DNA of 64,000 nucleotides from Terfezia claveryi (Eukaryota; Ascomycota; Pezizomycetes; Pezizales; Pezizaceae), in contig WHUX01000016.1 of assembly GCA_015179025.1 (NCBI GenBank), positions 186,001 to 250,000 on the forward strand, given 5' to 3'. Position numbers and translations under genes: made by a program. The first letter of the stretch is position 1. Every line of letters begins with the position of its first letter. The notes beneath the pieces are model-generated. The model searched no databases. It worked only from the letters and a program-made list of their open reading frames with translations, and was not told the DNA's origin. Shown here piece by piece: positions 43,389-55,526 of this stretch.

Positions 43389-44365
43389 TGTCTGTATGTT
43401 ACTTAGTGTTGATTCTGGGTTATTGTAGCAGGTGTTTGCGGTTTAGTGTATCTGTACTTGTTCTACAGTCAAGCTTTGGAGAGCTGAATAGCAAGTGTAT
43501 GTATATTACGATTGTGCCCTAAAAAATGAGTGTAGGTATAGAGCTATACCGGTAGGTAAGATAGGTAATAAGCGTGTGTGTGAGGCGTGTTAGAGAGTGG
43601 TTGTTGTGAAGGATGACCGAAAAAAAGCATTTCACGATGGTAAGAAAGGGGCTTCCATGACAGCTTAATTTCATATTTGTTTTGCCTCGATCCGGTTAGA
43701 CTAGACTACAGAGTAGGATAATTGTAATTGAAGGCAGATTGGCACACCTGCTGCTTTCGAATTACAATATGATATGAGATTGAAGTTGGGATATTATTAC
43801 GCATAAAGACACTCCTGGTGATCGTGGTTTTTCTGCTATATAAGGGTGAGAGTGGAGCTATCCCCGAATCGGCAGTAAGTTGGAGAGGATCCAGCTATCT
43901 ACAATACGGTACTGAGTATGTACATGCCAAGAAAAGTGCATAAAATCCGATGATCATGAAATTACTATATAGACAGCCAAACCTATCTATAGAGCTGGAG
44001 GCGCAAGCAGTGTTATATTAATGTAAGTAACTCTTTAAGGATAACACCTGCTATGACATAGTTGGATGGGGGTTTAAAAGGTAGTGAGTGAATTCCTCCT
44101 ATTCGGGGTCCATGGGATTGTTCGTCTCAGTTATGTATATAAATCTTCCCCCCCTTTTCCCTCTCTGTTTAAGGGGATCATTACCATAGAATACAACTTT
44201 GCAGATTTCCCCATCACTGACTGTGAGTGAGTTGAGCTTTATTCTGAGCGTGTCTCTTCATCTTTGTGATAAGCCCCCGGGCTTGGCATCGGCTCTGGTC
44301 TGATATTTTGAATCTTGCCTTTAGTAGTAAAACCACGGCCCCACCTCTGCTCGATAAGGCCCCAG
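43389..44365. other. Intergenic, promoter of the small precursor and of the nitrilase
   Basis: No gene is supported. The segment 44195-44245 (ACAACTTTGCAGATTTCCCC ... GAGTTGAGCTTTATTCTGAG) is repeated at about 48816-48865, a dispersed ~45-bp similarity. The T/C-rich leader next to 44366 resembles a 5' UTR. Confidence 0.5.
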
Positions 44366-45472
44366 ATGTTTCACCTCTGCACTCGCCTTAACATCAGATC
44401 AGCCCTGTCCACCACCAAGTCTTTGCTCGCCTCCGCTATGTCCACCACCACCAAATCCCCCCTCTCGCAACCCGTAAAAATCGCCTGCATCCAACTCCTC
44501 TCCGGCAAAGACAAACCCAAAAACCTCCTCCTCGCCCGCGAAAAGGTCCTCGAAGCCGCACAAAACAAAGCCGACATCGTCGTGCTCCCAGAATGCTTCA
44601 ACTCTCCATACGGATGTGAATGGTTTGATCAATACGCTGAGCCAATCCCGCCTAACTCTGAGCGGGAAGCTGGGGTGGTAGATGAGCAGAAATACCCTAG
44701 TTTCTTCGCAATGCGAAAAATGGCTATAGATGCAAATGTGTATCTCGTTGCTGGGTCAATACCAGAAAGGAGCAAGTACCCGCCGAGTAAAAATATCAAA
44801 ACCAGTGATCCGTCGCAGCAACAGTCGATGAAAACGAGGGAGGAGGCGGGGGAGAGCCATACAGGAAAGGAATATTTGTTTAATACATCTTTGACTTTTA
44901 ACCCTCAAGGGAGCCTCATTGGAGTACATCGGAAAATCCATCTATTCGACATCGACATCCCCGGAAAATTCAAGTTTACGGAGTCAGATGTGCTGTCCCC
45001 GGGACATACACCTACGGTAATTAATCTCCCCCCCTACGGATCCATCGGAGTACAGATCTGCTACGACATTCGCTTCCCAGAGCTTTCAGCAATTTACGCA
45101 AGGAAGGGAGCATTTGCAGTAGTGGTCCCGGGGGCATTCAATTTGACCACAGGCCCTCTTCATTGGGAATTACTCGCGCGGGGAAGGGCAACTGATAACC
45201 AAGTATATGTTGCGATGTGTTCGCCCGCGAGATCAGCAGATGATGTGGAAGGTTATAAGGCCTGGGGCGAGAGCATGGTTGTCGATCCTATGGGAAAGGT
45301 ACTGGAAAAGGCTGACGGTGGGAAGGAGGGGGTTGTTTATGCAGAGCTAAAGCCCGAGGCGATTGAGAATACAAGGGCAGGGATTCCGGTGACGATGCAG
45401 AGGAGGTGGGACGTCTATCCAGATGTTAGTGCGAAGGTTGAGAGAGGTGATGGGTTGGATTTACTAGAGTAG
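44366..45472 (+). CDS. Nit2-type omega-amidase (nitrilase superfamily)
   Basis: A single exon of 368 aa. The catalytic triad is visible: Glu in DIVVLPECFNSPYG, Lys in GVHRKIHLFDIDIPGKF and Cys in GVQICYDIRFPEL. Omega-amidases hydrolyse alpha-ketoglutaramate and alpha-ketosuccinamate formed by glutamine/asparagine transaminases. The first in-frame ATG (44366) gives a basic, Ser/Leu-rich leader (FHLCTRLNIRSALSTTKSLL) typical of a mitochondrial presequence; a second ATG at 44438 (MSTTTKSPL) would give a cytosolic form. There is an extra Ser/Gln/Lys-rich loop of ~35 residues after GSIPERSKY, larger than in animal Nit2. Confidence 0.9.
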   Translation: MFHLCTRLNIRSALSTTKSLLASAMSTTTKSPLSQPVKIACIQLLSGKDKPKNLLLAREKVLEAAQNKADIVVLPECFNSPYGCEWFDQYAEPIPPNSEREAGVVDEQKYPSFFAMRKMAIDANVYLVAGSIPERSKYPPSKNIKTSDPSQQQSMKTREEAGESHTGKEYLFNTSLTFNPQGSLIGVHRKIHLFDIDIPGKFKFTESDVLSPGHTPTVINLPPYGSIGVQICYDIRFPELSAIYARKGAFAVVVPGAFNLTTGPLHWELLARGRATDNQVYVAMCSPARSADDVEGYKAWGESMVVDPMGKVLEKADGGKEGVVYAELKPEAIENTRAGIPVTMQRRWDVYPDVSAKVERGDGLDLLE

Positions 45473-45906
45473 GTCGATGTATGTAGGTAATGTTATTTCG
45501 TTTACTCCCGGGAGATTATACTCTCAGTCCGAAGTACCTTATTACCAAGAGGAATAGGAGATTGGCCGCAAGACTAAATCTATGGCAGAGGCAATATTAG
45601 TTCCTTTCTTAGCGGGAATTTTTTCTAGATTGAACCTATCCATCCCCATAATAGTTGTTTTTACGTACTGGGTCGATACCAATTGCGCTTGGAATAAAGA
45701 TAAGACCCCCCTGTCATGAGAAAATACGGCTGGAAATTTCAGATAAGATGCGTCGACTCCGAAGAGATCATTCTTGCCGCGTGGTATCTATACATATCCT
45801 CAATCCATTCATACAAATAAATAGAGATAAATAAAATAATTCAGAACCTTAGTGCCTAGCATCTCCCCTGGGCCTCGTTTATACCATAACCATAACTCTG
45901 CCTCAA
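45473..45906. other. Intergenic between convergent genes
   Basis: 434 bp between the stops of the nitrilase and acyl-CoA dehydrogenase genes. It is AT-rich with no gene; it should hold both terminators. Confidence 0.6.
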
Positions 45907-47574
45907 TTACAACTTCGCTTTGACTTGGATGTTATGTTTCTCCATCAATTGCTCCCGCTTTGCCTTCTGCTGGTTAAGTTTCTCGATACTGCACCCTGTT
46001 AGGCCCAATTTTGTGGCGTCTCTCCAAATGTGGAAAGCACTCACATCTCCTTCACCCTCTGGTTTTCTCTCCTCCCCAGCTGGTTTAAATGCACCTCATC
46101 CGGCCCATCAGCAATTCTCAAAGTCCTCATATGCGCCCACATCTTCGCTAGTGGGAAATCCTGGCATACACCTGCTGCACCATGGGCCTGGACAGCTCTA
46201 TCAATCACGGTCAATGCCATGGACGGAACAGAAATCTTCGCCATGGCAATTTGCTTCATTGCTCCCTTAGCATCAGTCTTATCAATCATGTCTGCTGCGT
46301 TAAGAACGAGGAAGCGGGCGGCGTCAATCTCGATACGAGAACGGGCAACCCATTCGAGGATAACACCATGGGAGGAGAGAGGGGCGCCGAAAGTGGAACG
46401 ATCGGGGTCGTTGATACGGGCAATGAGGTATTCGAGGGCTTTCTCGGCCTATTATGAAGTTGGTAAGAGCACTCACTGCTAAGGATGGCGGACTAGATGC
46501 TCTGTTTAAGGCAATCTTACAACACCGATAGATCTCATGCAGTGATGGATACGCCCGGGCCCGAGACGGCCTTGAATGATTTCGAACCCACGGCCCGGGC
46601 CGAGGATGATGTTGCTGGCCGGAACTCGGCAGTTTTTGAAGATAAGCTCACAGTGGCCATGTGGGGCATCTAGGGTACGTCCGTGTATCAGGACCTGTAT
46701 CAAGATATGTATGAATCATTTGGGAGGACTGTTCTACCATCATAGCCATACACTGAGAGTGCGCGCTGAACGGTCACACCTGGATTGCCGGTTGGGACAA
46801 CGATCACACTTTGTTGCTTGTAGGGATTGGGGTTCTTTGGGTCGGTCTTGCCCATGACCAAGTATATTTTGCATCGTGGGTCCCCAGCACCACTACTCCA
46901 CCATTTCTAAATAACGTTTAGAATTCATAAATAGAGATCCTAGAACCCGGGGGAACAGCATACCGTGCCATTGAGAATATATGAATCCCCATCCCTCACC
47001 ATGTCCAAATCAATGTTCCTAGCATCACTGCTCGCTTTTGTCCTCTCTGTCATCACGAATGCGCTCCTGATCTGCCCATCCAACAACGGCTTCAGCCACT
47101 CCCTCTTCTGCGCCTCGTTTCCATATTTTGCCAACACTTCCATGTTACCGGTATCTGGGGCAGAGCAGTTCATGGCTTCAGATGCAATGTAGCTGGTACC
47201 CATGATCTCTGCGCAGATACCGTATTCCAGGTTTGTAAGGGCACTGCCCTCCTTATAGTGACCCTCTGAAAGGAACAGATTCCAAAGACCAGCCGCTTTC
47301 GCCTTAGCCTTAAGCTCATCGATGATTTGGGGGTAAGTGTTGAGGAAGCGTTTGGAGGCATCTTCGGGCATTTGAGCTTCAACTATGGCATCGGCGGGGA
47401 TACATTCTTCATTGACAAACTTGTAGACCTAAGACCGGCAATAGTGTGAGTTCTTTAATCCCGGGTATATTTCAAGTCCGGGGAATTTTAACTGAAACCC
47501 ACCTTGTCAATGATCTCTTTACCCTTAGGCGACACGCGGTGCTCAACAATCGACGGTATCACGTATCCAGGCAT
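45907..47574 (-). CDS. Acyl-CoA dehydrogenase
   Basis: Six exons: complement(45907..45988, 46045..46448, 46521..46669, 46738..46906, 46964..47428, 47503..47574), 446 aa, all phases consistent. The flavoprotein signature is present: [59 protein letters not shown], then [50 protein letters not shown] and [10 protein letters not shown]. The usual MTEP is MTER here (Glu kept). The FAD-binding and helical domains are complete. It is likely a peroxisomal or mitochondrial fatty/branched-chain acyl-CoA oxidising enzyme of the ACAD10/11-like group. The C-terminus AKL* resembles a PTS1-like tripeptide, which would suggest peroxisomes. Confidence 0.92.
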
Positions 47575-50472
47575 CCGGGACTTAGACTGGGAACCTACAC
47601 ACCTCAAATGGAGTATTCAAATATGCGGTATAGCTGAAAGGAGGGTAAGCCTCTACAGCACCCGGGATGGCGAAGTCGGGTAGAATTGTAGCTAAGCTAT
47701 GAAGCTGTCAACAGCTACGGCTACGCTAGTGATGAGATACCGAGGAAGATGATCAGCTCATGTGAGTTGCGCTTGGCACTAATGCCGTAGTAGTGGCGCT
47801 GCGAGGGGTAGTGCTAGTAGTGGCGTAGAGACTCAGTAGCGTAACTTCAATATGAACTACATATACGATTCTATTATGTGAACGTCGGAGTGGAAATGTA
47901 GTTACTGTAATTATCCACAACGCTATCAAGGACACTTCTACAAGCACAATGCCATCAAGAGAGCCTCTACAAGCGCTGTCAGTGAATATAGCTACAAAAG
48001 TCCAGACAGTTTCTAGAGGCAGGCTTCCTCTCACTGGTCCAAAAACTACAACTCGATATGGGCCTAAACCAAAGCCATTAGCTCAGAAAGCCTTCCACCA
48101 ACGTCTCGATCCGAGTCAAGAGGAGCTATAGCAAGGCTAAAAAAATGAAGTGGTGATGTTTATGATCCACCATCGGATCATATGTAATACCACTAAAGAA
48201 TACCGGCCTCTAAATCAAATTGAGTCAGCTAGTCAGAGTACAATCACGGTCTGGTATTGCAATCAAGAGAAGATACAGAAGATACAGAAGATACATAGGC
48301 GGAGGATGCTATCGTGCTAAGAATATCATATGGCACAGCTACTGGCCTGAATTGGAAGCAAAGTTATTCCAATCTTTTGTTCAATGTAGAGAGACTTAGA
48401 TTTCATTATTCTTTTTACTCTTCGTACTGAACTTTAGCCGTGCTCAAATTGGTATGTTTCAGGTCCATTTTTTTTTTAATTTTTTTTTTTTTTAATATTC
48501 CTTACCGCGGTAATTCGAAATCAAGAACCGGTCTTAATTTCGAATCTGGGTCGGGGTCTGCATATAACCCCTCCCCCCTCCCCCCACCCCATGTCTCGCA
48601 ACGGCCAGCTCTTTAATTGCTTCAGCTAACAACAATGCAAAATGGACGCCCTGGTCCAGTACTGACGCGTGAGATTTGGTACTTGGAAAAAGTTCACTGT
48701 TTTAGAAGAGGAGGATAGACTCGGAAGGTTGTGGCAGAAGGGGGTTTATTTCGGGGAATCGTTCTATCTTCGTTCCTTACAAAATCGAAAACACAAGAGC
48801 CTATAGCATACAATACACTATGCAGATTTCCTCACGACTGACTGTGAGTTGAGCTTTATTCTGAGTCTCAATATGACCTAGAATATATCAGAACCCCAAC
48901 TAGCCTCTAATACATGCATATACATTAAACCTATTCTAGGGGTTCTTAATTTCCAATTACCACGGTACTCATATTAGGGGAACCATGGTCAGCCATGGCT
49001 TATCATCTACCTGTCCCACGCATATGTATAGTGATAGCGCTACTGAATAACTCATACGGTGCTTGAACCACCACGAATTGGGACGCAGTAATTTCGCGAT
49101 ACATACATGGGTAAAAGTAGCCCGAGAACGGGAACTGAATTTGCCAACATAGGTAGCTAGAATCTAAAAGTAAGCGAAGTCTACGTACATATATATTCAG
49201 AAGGGAAATCTATGCGTTTTAGTAAGTGAAATCCACGGGCAATCTAGGAAGGGCCAGAATAGTTGTAGGGACCGACAGCTATGCTAAACTATGGTAACAG
49301 AAATAGGGCTAGGAGCCTTTTTTACTGATGTATTACTTCCATGTCAACACAATTTCCACCTTGACATAGTCCACAAAAATCTTAACTGTCACAGAGAGAA
49401 GTTTATGTTAATGTTTCAAGAGTTGTAGTATTGGTTACTCTCTGAGTTGAGAAGGGCAGCAGGTGGGATACGAGCAGATCATTCCGGTACTTTTATCTAA
49501 AAAGTAGCATAGGGAAACCAATTTTCAAGCCTGCTGTTACAATGGGTGTATGTTTAGCCTAGGGGATATCAGCGAGTCAATCATGGAGTAGTCTGATAAA
49601 TTTGTGCGCTGAAGCAGGCTCAAGATAGGCGTTAGGTACTGTAGATGGGATAAAATCTCGTCATGACGAGGCCCCTGCATCCAAAGCCAGCTAGCTATAT
49701 TGACATTCAAGCTTTCAAGCGCTTCCCTACAACCCACAGACAGATAATGGCATGCCAACTGAATCTGTCACAATTAGGATTAATTACTGCTTTTGGATGC
49801 AGAGAGGGCGCTTGTCATGACGAGTGATGATTCCTATCTAAAATTCCAAATGACCGATGTCTACTTGCAAGGTCTAGATTCGACACCCTTTCTCAAATAT
49901 CTAATATTCCTTTCACATGACCTACCCATCCTTCCAGCTGTACTTTCTGAATATTGTCCCCCAAGCTCATCTGATCCATTGCTTCTTGCATCGCATAAAT
50001 TTTCTGCTAAACAAATCCTGCTGAAGCTTGTATAAACGGGCCAGGTCTCGTTAAACAGGTCGGGAGACATAGTAACAGGCTTAATGAGGTCAAACATATA
50101 GCATGGTAGTGCGGCATCATTGCTTCAGACCTTTTCATATGTATTGGGAATATTCACAGTGATGCGGTATACAATCGATATGTTCTCGGGAATAATAACT
50201 CGCCCCTTTTCTGCATCCAAGACATCCACGCCAAACCCCCTTGGGAAGTCAATTGGATTCGAATCAAAAGGACAAAAATAATAGACATTAATATAACACG
50301 GAAGCCGAAATTTCAAGAAAGCATAAATTTGAACCCTTCCTTTCCTTTCCCGTATAGCTTTGGTTACATCCCCCCCAAAAAAAAAAAAACTTAACTACAC
50401 CTGTACATGATTATAGCTTTCTGATCTCAAGACCGACAAAGTAAAGGGAGAAGGTTATGTATATCACATGCT
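47575..50472. other. Gene-poor region
   Basis: 2.9 kb without a supported gene. It has T runs near 48468-48495 and a C-rich patch near 48570. A minus-strand open stretch at 50125-50316 (YYFCPFDSNPIDFPRGFGVD, then ENISIVYRITVNIPNTYEK) looks protein-like but has no recognisable family. It may be a decayed gene continuing to about 49540. Confidence 0.45.
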
Positions 50473-50918
50473 TCACATGGCGGCAATCAATCCTCCAGCA
50501 ACCGCCAACCCAAACATTCTCCATGAACAAGTCTTATCGGAGGAAGCTGTACTCTTCTTGTTTGGGCTGTATGTTGAACACAATTTGTTCCATTGATCGC
50601 TGTATTGCGACGCTGTCGACTGGTCTGGAACGCACCCAATGCACCTATTGACAATTAGACTTGTCCGCGCTCAAATCGTCAGAGTAATTATCTATACTTA
50701 TCAAAGTCGCCTTTGATCGATTCTGAACAGGCACAGTTCAGGTATTCTTGGCTGGTTGGATCTTCGTTCACCGTACTACACTTTATAATTGCGGTGCTCA
50801 AGTCTTTGCAGTATTTCTCAACGCATTCGGAAGCAATGTCATCTGTAGTTTCGGGATTTGCCGCCGCTAGGGCAACAGAGGAAAATGGGAGAAGGATGAG
50901 GAGAGTTGAGAACTTCAT
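50473..50918 (-). CDS. Small cysteine-rich, probably GPI-anchored secreted protein
   Basis: Join complement(50473..50644, 50698..50918) gives 130 aa. The 53-nt intron (GTATAG...CAATAG, with CTGAC and CTAAT branch candidates) keeps frame. There is a signal peptide (MKFSTLLILLPFSSVALAAA), then nine cysteines in the pattern SECVEKYC, IIKC, NCAC, KCIGC, KLC and KTC. A Ser-rich stretch follows, ending in a hydrophobic tail (FGLAVAGGLIAAM) as in GPI-anchor signals. This plan is common in fungal cell-surface and effector-like proteins, but I do not assign it to a named family. Its neighbours are non-coding. Confidence 0.75.
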
Positions 50919-53900
50919 TGTGCGACTGGGGTACTTTGAGGATTATTGCTGACTGTCAATGTTAACGCGGGCGTGCGTATATATGTCGAATGAAGTCAAT
51001 GAAAGACGAGTGCATCTTGAGGGAGGAATTAGTTGGGGTTTTAAGTATTTTTCCATTAGGATAAAGACTAGAGGAAAAGGGAGGTGCCACCCACTGAATC
51101 ATTATCATATTGAGCTACATTGTCTAAGATGTTCCACAATAAGGTCCAAATAAGTCTGATGAATCATTCATGATCAGCCCCCAGAGTGTCCACTTCACCT
51201 TAATCTTCAATCGCCATGAATGGGTCGACGTAAATCAAGGGGAGCTTTGATAGTGTAACAGGCTTAGGTTGTACAAAACCTAACCAACTGCTAAAGTCTA
51301 TGAAGCCACAAAAAGGGGCTGGCCCAAACGACTTGCACATGAAGCATGAAACTATGTCCAAACCGAACAAGTTCCTAATTCCGTAGTCTGGTTCTATGCC
51401 TGTACTCAACTATATTCCCTGACAGGATATAAGTAGCTTCGACATGCCGACTGGTTTCGGCATGGGCATGCTGAGATTGGACATGCGGACAGATAAATAC
51501 TGTATGATAGACTTGATAGATTTATTAGGCTGCGTACCTACCCTTTGAAATAGTTATTGAAGCAAGTTACCTTGAGTCTATACCCTTTGGTATACCTACG
51601 GTATGGTATGCGCTTTATTTTGGGCGGCAGGTGTTACCTAACCCTGGTCTGGTTAACTTAACTCTTGCCACCTGCGAGTAGTGTAACCTAGCTTCAAGTC
51701 GGTGTAACCATGCATATACCTAGCGAGAAAAAACAAAATCTTAGACCCACTCAATGGTTCTGCACTCAACTCATCACGCATGTCAACGCATAGATAGATA
51801 CATAACAGGTATGTACATCAAAAGCCGGGATGCCATGGTTGAAGAAAATTTGGGGTTCAAGAATGTTTTTTTTTTCCCAAAAAGAAAGACATGTTGCTGT
51901 AGGTAGCTAGTCAATTATGCGCATGGGTACCTGGGATGGAATAAGAGCCCTGTCAAAAGTGAATCACAACAGTAGAATCAGTAGAATAAGTCAACAATCG
52001 TGTAGCCAAGTCTGCCATCTTACCACAAGTAGTAACGCAGCTACCATTAAAGGTAAGATCAAAAGATATTGGCAAGGGCTCTGATTTACCAATTTTCCCG
52101 GTATCAACAGGTACCCCTGATCCGTAAGGGTAGAGGATTGATCGACAGTTCTTCACCGAATCTTAATTAGCAATTTACAGTACGTTGAGTTCAGCCCTTA
52201 TTGATACTACAAACGGACTAAGTACAGTACCTAAACCAACTACCTAGTTACGATGCTGCTCCTGTTTTCATTGAGACTTGCACGCAACTGTACTGTACTA
52301 AGTACTAGCTACGGAGGCTCACAACAAAAGTCTTTGCACCTTCCTATACACAATCATGTGACTGACCAAGTTGCAGATACAGTCAACTCTTGTTATACCG
52401 GACCTCGCTACGGAGTATAGCGGATCTCTTGTTATGCCGGACGGACCAGGCGCTTCAGGATTACTTACCAACAAATTGCCTCTGGCTATACCGGATGGCC
52501 ATACAATACCGGACCGGACAGAGAGCAAATGTTTTCTTATCCCTGCTTCCATACATTTCTCCCTTGCTATAACGGAAGACTGTATAGCTGATTGGCCCTC
52601 ATTTTCTTCACTTAGGAAGGGTAAACATACCCGACGTTCAAAGAACAAACTGACGGGATTAGACGTGCCGAGACTAGGCTCACTCATTTGCAGAAGCTAA
52701 TCCAATAGGTAACTCTGACCAGATTAGGATCCAAAACACTTAAGGCCACTCCTGACTGTGTTTCCTTTCAAAAACCCACTTTCCAGTCATTTGATATTAA
52801 AGTTTAATTGACCCATTTCTATATTTCAAATAGAATGTGGAGTTCAGGTGTATGTTGCTTAGTTGTAAGTTGATTACTACTGTTACCCTGAACTATCCCT
52901 TTCCGAAGTGCCAAAATTAGGTTGGATGGAGTATTCTCCCCAGCAGTACCACAAGCTAATCTACGTTATCTCATTAACATTAGTGAGGACATGCATCAGT
53001 GAGGACATGTAGATGTTGTTTTATCCATCCCAGAGGGTTAACAAAGTGCCCTATTTACACCAGCCATATAATAGTTGTTTCACTAAATTATTTATGACCA
53101 AATGAGCTGCATCTGCCAATAGTATTCATGCATAACACTGCATGTACTGTGGTCCCCAATTGCGTATATGCAGATTGTCAAGTAGGAGGCTTTTGGTGTG
53201 CCCCTCCTTATAGAGCTCGGTATAAACAAATTGGAGTGATTCCAGGATTCATCAAGATATTGATTAAGGCTCGATTGATTTAGGTTCGGAATTCCCCATA
53301 TAGTATTTCAATCACTACCTAACAATCTTACCAAGCAGCTTTATAGGGTCACTATGTAGTACAAAGCTTTGGTGGACAGTAACACTTGAAGGTGATCCCG
53401 CGCGGGGCACCAGGCATTCGTCATGACACCTAGGTAGGTGTAAATGGGTTTTCTGTCCAGAGTTTAGCTGGTGGAATCCACTTTGTGATCTAGAATATGA
53501 TATCTGGACTCCGACATGTTTCTATGCAACTAGTCCCTGACACCCATCCTACTATTATTTCTTTATCTTCGACCAGAACCCCCACCCACACCACTCAAGC
53601 CAGACTACCCCACCCCCCATACTCATCTGAGAATATCAATAGTCTTTCCTCAACGACACTCCACTCACCACATTCCCAGACACACTGCAGACACAGACAT
53701 AAACTCCCACACTTGAGGCTTCACTAACCAATTTTTAATCAAACAACTCCAATTACTAAGTAGCACCCTGATTTGAATACCAATACTGAATAGTTGCATT
53801 TCCCCACAGCTCACAAATTCTCCGATCGCATTTACTGAGTAATTATTCATCCAACCGACACCACCCCGGCCCAGGTCTGCAGGTCTATGAGTGCCATTGC

Positions 53901-54681
53901 TCAAGGTTAGTAATGCCATCGAAAATGGATCGTGGCGTCCGGGGAATCATATATAGGTTTCTCAATGCACTTAAATCGTGTCTCATAAATTCATGTGATA
54001 AGTGTTTTGTCTATTCTGGTTTATCGACTCTTTCAAAGGTGTGCTCCAACATACTTAAGCCTGTTTTCGGGAGCTGATCGCTATTTAGGTTTCCTCCTGC
54101 ATCCGGATCCCCCAAATCGGTAGAGTGAAATTCCTTATTTGAACAGCTTTTACAGTCTCACTGTTTTGTAAAAACAAAGTTAGACCGGACACCTGATGGG
54201 TTGTACGGCCGTGAACATCCCTCTCATCAACGTCAACGCCAGATGGGTTGTTCTCTCAATACCATATCAATGCGTACATGTATATATCCGAGGCTTGTGT
54301 CCGGTTAAATTCACAGTGCACTAGAATGTATCAATGAGTCTATCACTACACCGAATTCACGACAAGGTCTTGCGAACTCCTGTTACATAATATAACTCTT
54401 TCAGTATGTTATTCACTTCGCTGCAAAATCACTCATATTATCTATGATTCTAGACTCGACCTCCCTATATATAAATCTACATGTCACTGGAATACTACTC
54501 ATCACCTCTTTTACATGGGATTTCTACTATCCCCAGGGGATAGATGGTACTTGCACATATATGTGGAACTCAAGGTAAGACGGGTGCGATGATAGATAAA
54601 GATTGGGAATACTTCGATCAACACATATGTACTATGATAAACACATGTACGCATCCACATGTTAACACACATGCATAACAG
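50919..54681. other. Gene-poor region between the cysteine-rich gene and the copia element
   Basis: 3.8 kb with no convincing gene. It contains a MITE-like element (52380-52582, listed separately). A minus-strand frame at 51953-52156 (LPISFDLTFNGSCVTTCGKM) has no partner and no signal peptide. Confidence 0.5.
52380..52582. mobile_element. ~203-bp pogo-like MITE relic with TA flanks
   Basis: The ends are CAGTCAACTCTTGTTATACC on the left and, inverted, CAGTCTTCCGTTATAGC on the right, with TA on both sides (52378-52379, 52583-52584). The interior repeats a CTTGYTATRCCGGA motif four or five times. The TIRs are imperfect, so this is an old copy. It is a different family from the other two MITEs. 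Confidence 0.6.
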
Positions 54682-54840
54682 TGTTAACTCAACATATGTA
54701 TGTATCACTCACATAGAGTCATGTGAACTGGAAGATTCTTATGTATATAAACTCTGGAATAGCCAGTGGTGAATGAGCCAAAAATGCAATACGATAAGAT
54801 CTATATCCACTTATTACATTTATTACATATTTTGACCTGG
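54682..54840 (+). repeat. 5' LTR of the copia element (approximate)
   Basis: The segment begins TGTTAACTC and is similar to 57454-57605. A short hairpin sequence (GGGCTATGAGCCC) follows at about 54848-54860, near where a primer-binding site would be. Confidence 0.6.
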
Positions 54841-55309
54841 TCCAACGGGCTATGAGCCCGGTCTGAATCTACAACAGTTTGCCAATATGAGCGAAGTTGG
54901 AAATAATCATTTTCCCCCTCCTATTTGCTTATATGCTTGTTTTAACCAAAATACTAATCGTATATTGAGATTCTGAATGTCTTAAATGTCGAGTCTCAAA
55001 TATCCCAAGCAAGCTCGAAGCTCAAAGACCCCAGCCTTGGGTGAAGAACGAGCGCCGCGAGCCCAAAGACCAAAAACGAGCATGCGAATGACCAAGATCC
55101 CCTCCCTTGCACAGGCAAAGTAGATAGCTGGGAAGGCATGCATTGAACCTTTTCCTGTGTCGCTGGCTTTTTCCGACAGGGTTTTGCCACCAGAGGTTTT
55201 AACCGCAATGGCACCTAACTCGAGATGTAATTCAAGAACGTTACAATTCTCAGGATTTTTGGAGAATTCGTCATCTGCTTCATTATAATATGTATCAAAG
55301 CCTCAAACA

Positions 55310-55390
55310 AGCTAGCTTCAAGGAGTGAACCAGCAGCGAGTGAACCAGCAGCGAGTGAACCAGCAGCGAGTGAACCAGCAGCGAGTGAAC
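55310..55390. repeat. 15-bp tandem repeat (GTGAACCAGCAGCGA) in copia coding remnant
   Basis: Four copies plus a partial unit encode repeated SEPAA on the plus strand (SEPAASEPAASEPAA). They lie in a basic open frame probably derived from the copia polyprotein. Confidence 0.8.
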
Positions 55391-55526
55391 TAAAGCCCAA
55401 ACAAAAAGACCTCGACAACAAAACTAAATTCATAAAAATATGCAAACCAAACATTCTCCACAAACAGAAGAAATGGGCAAAAGCACGAGCACGACGAAGA
55501 GAACAATTACAGCGATATGAAGTACA

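Noticed and set aside
47949..48131. 60-codon plus-strand ORF rich in Lys/Pro
   Set aside because: No domain, no signal peptide and no splice partners.
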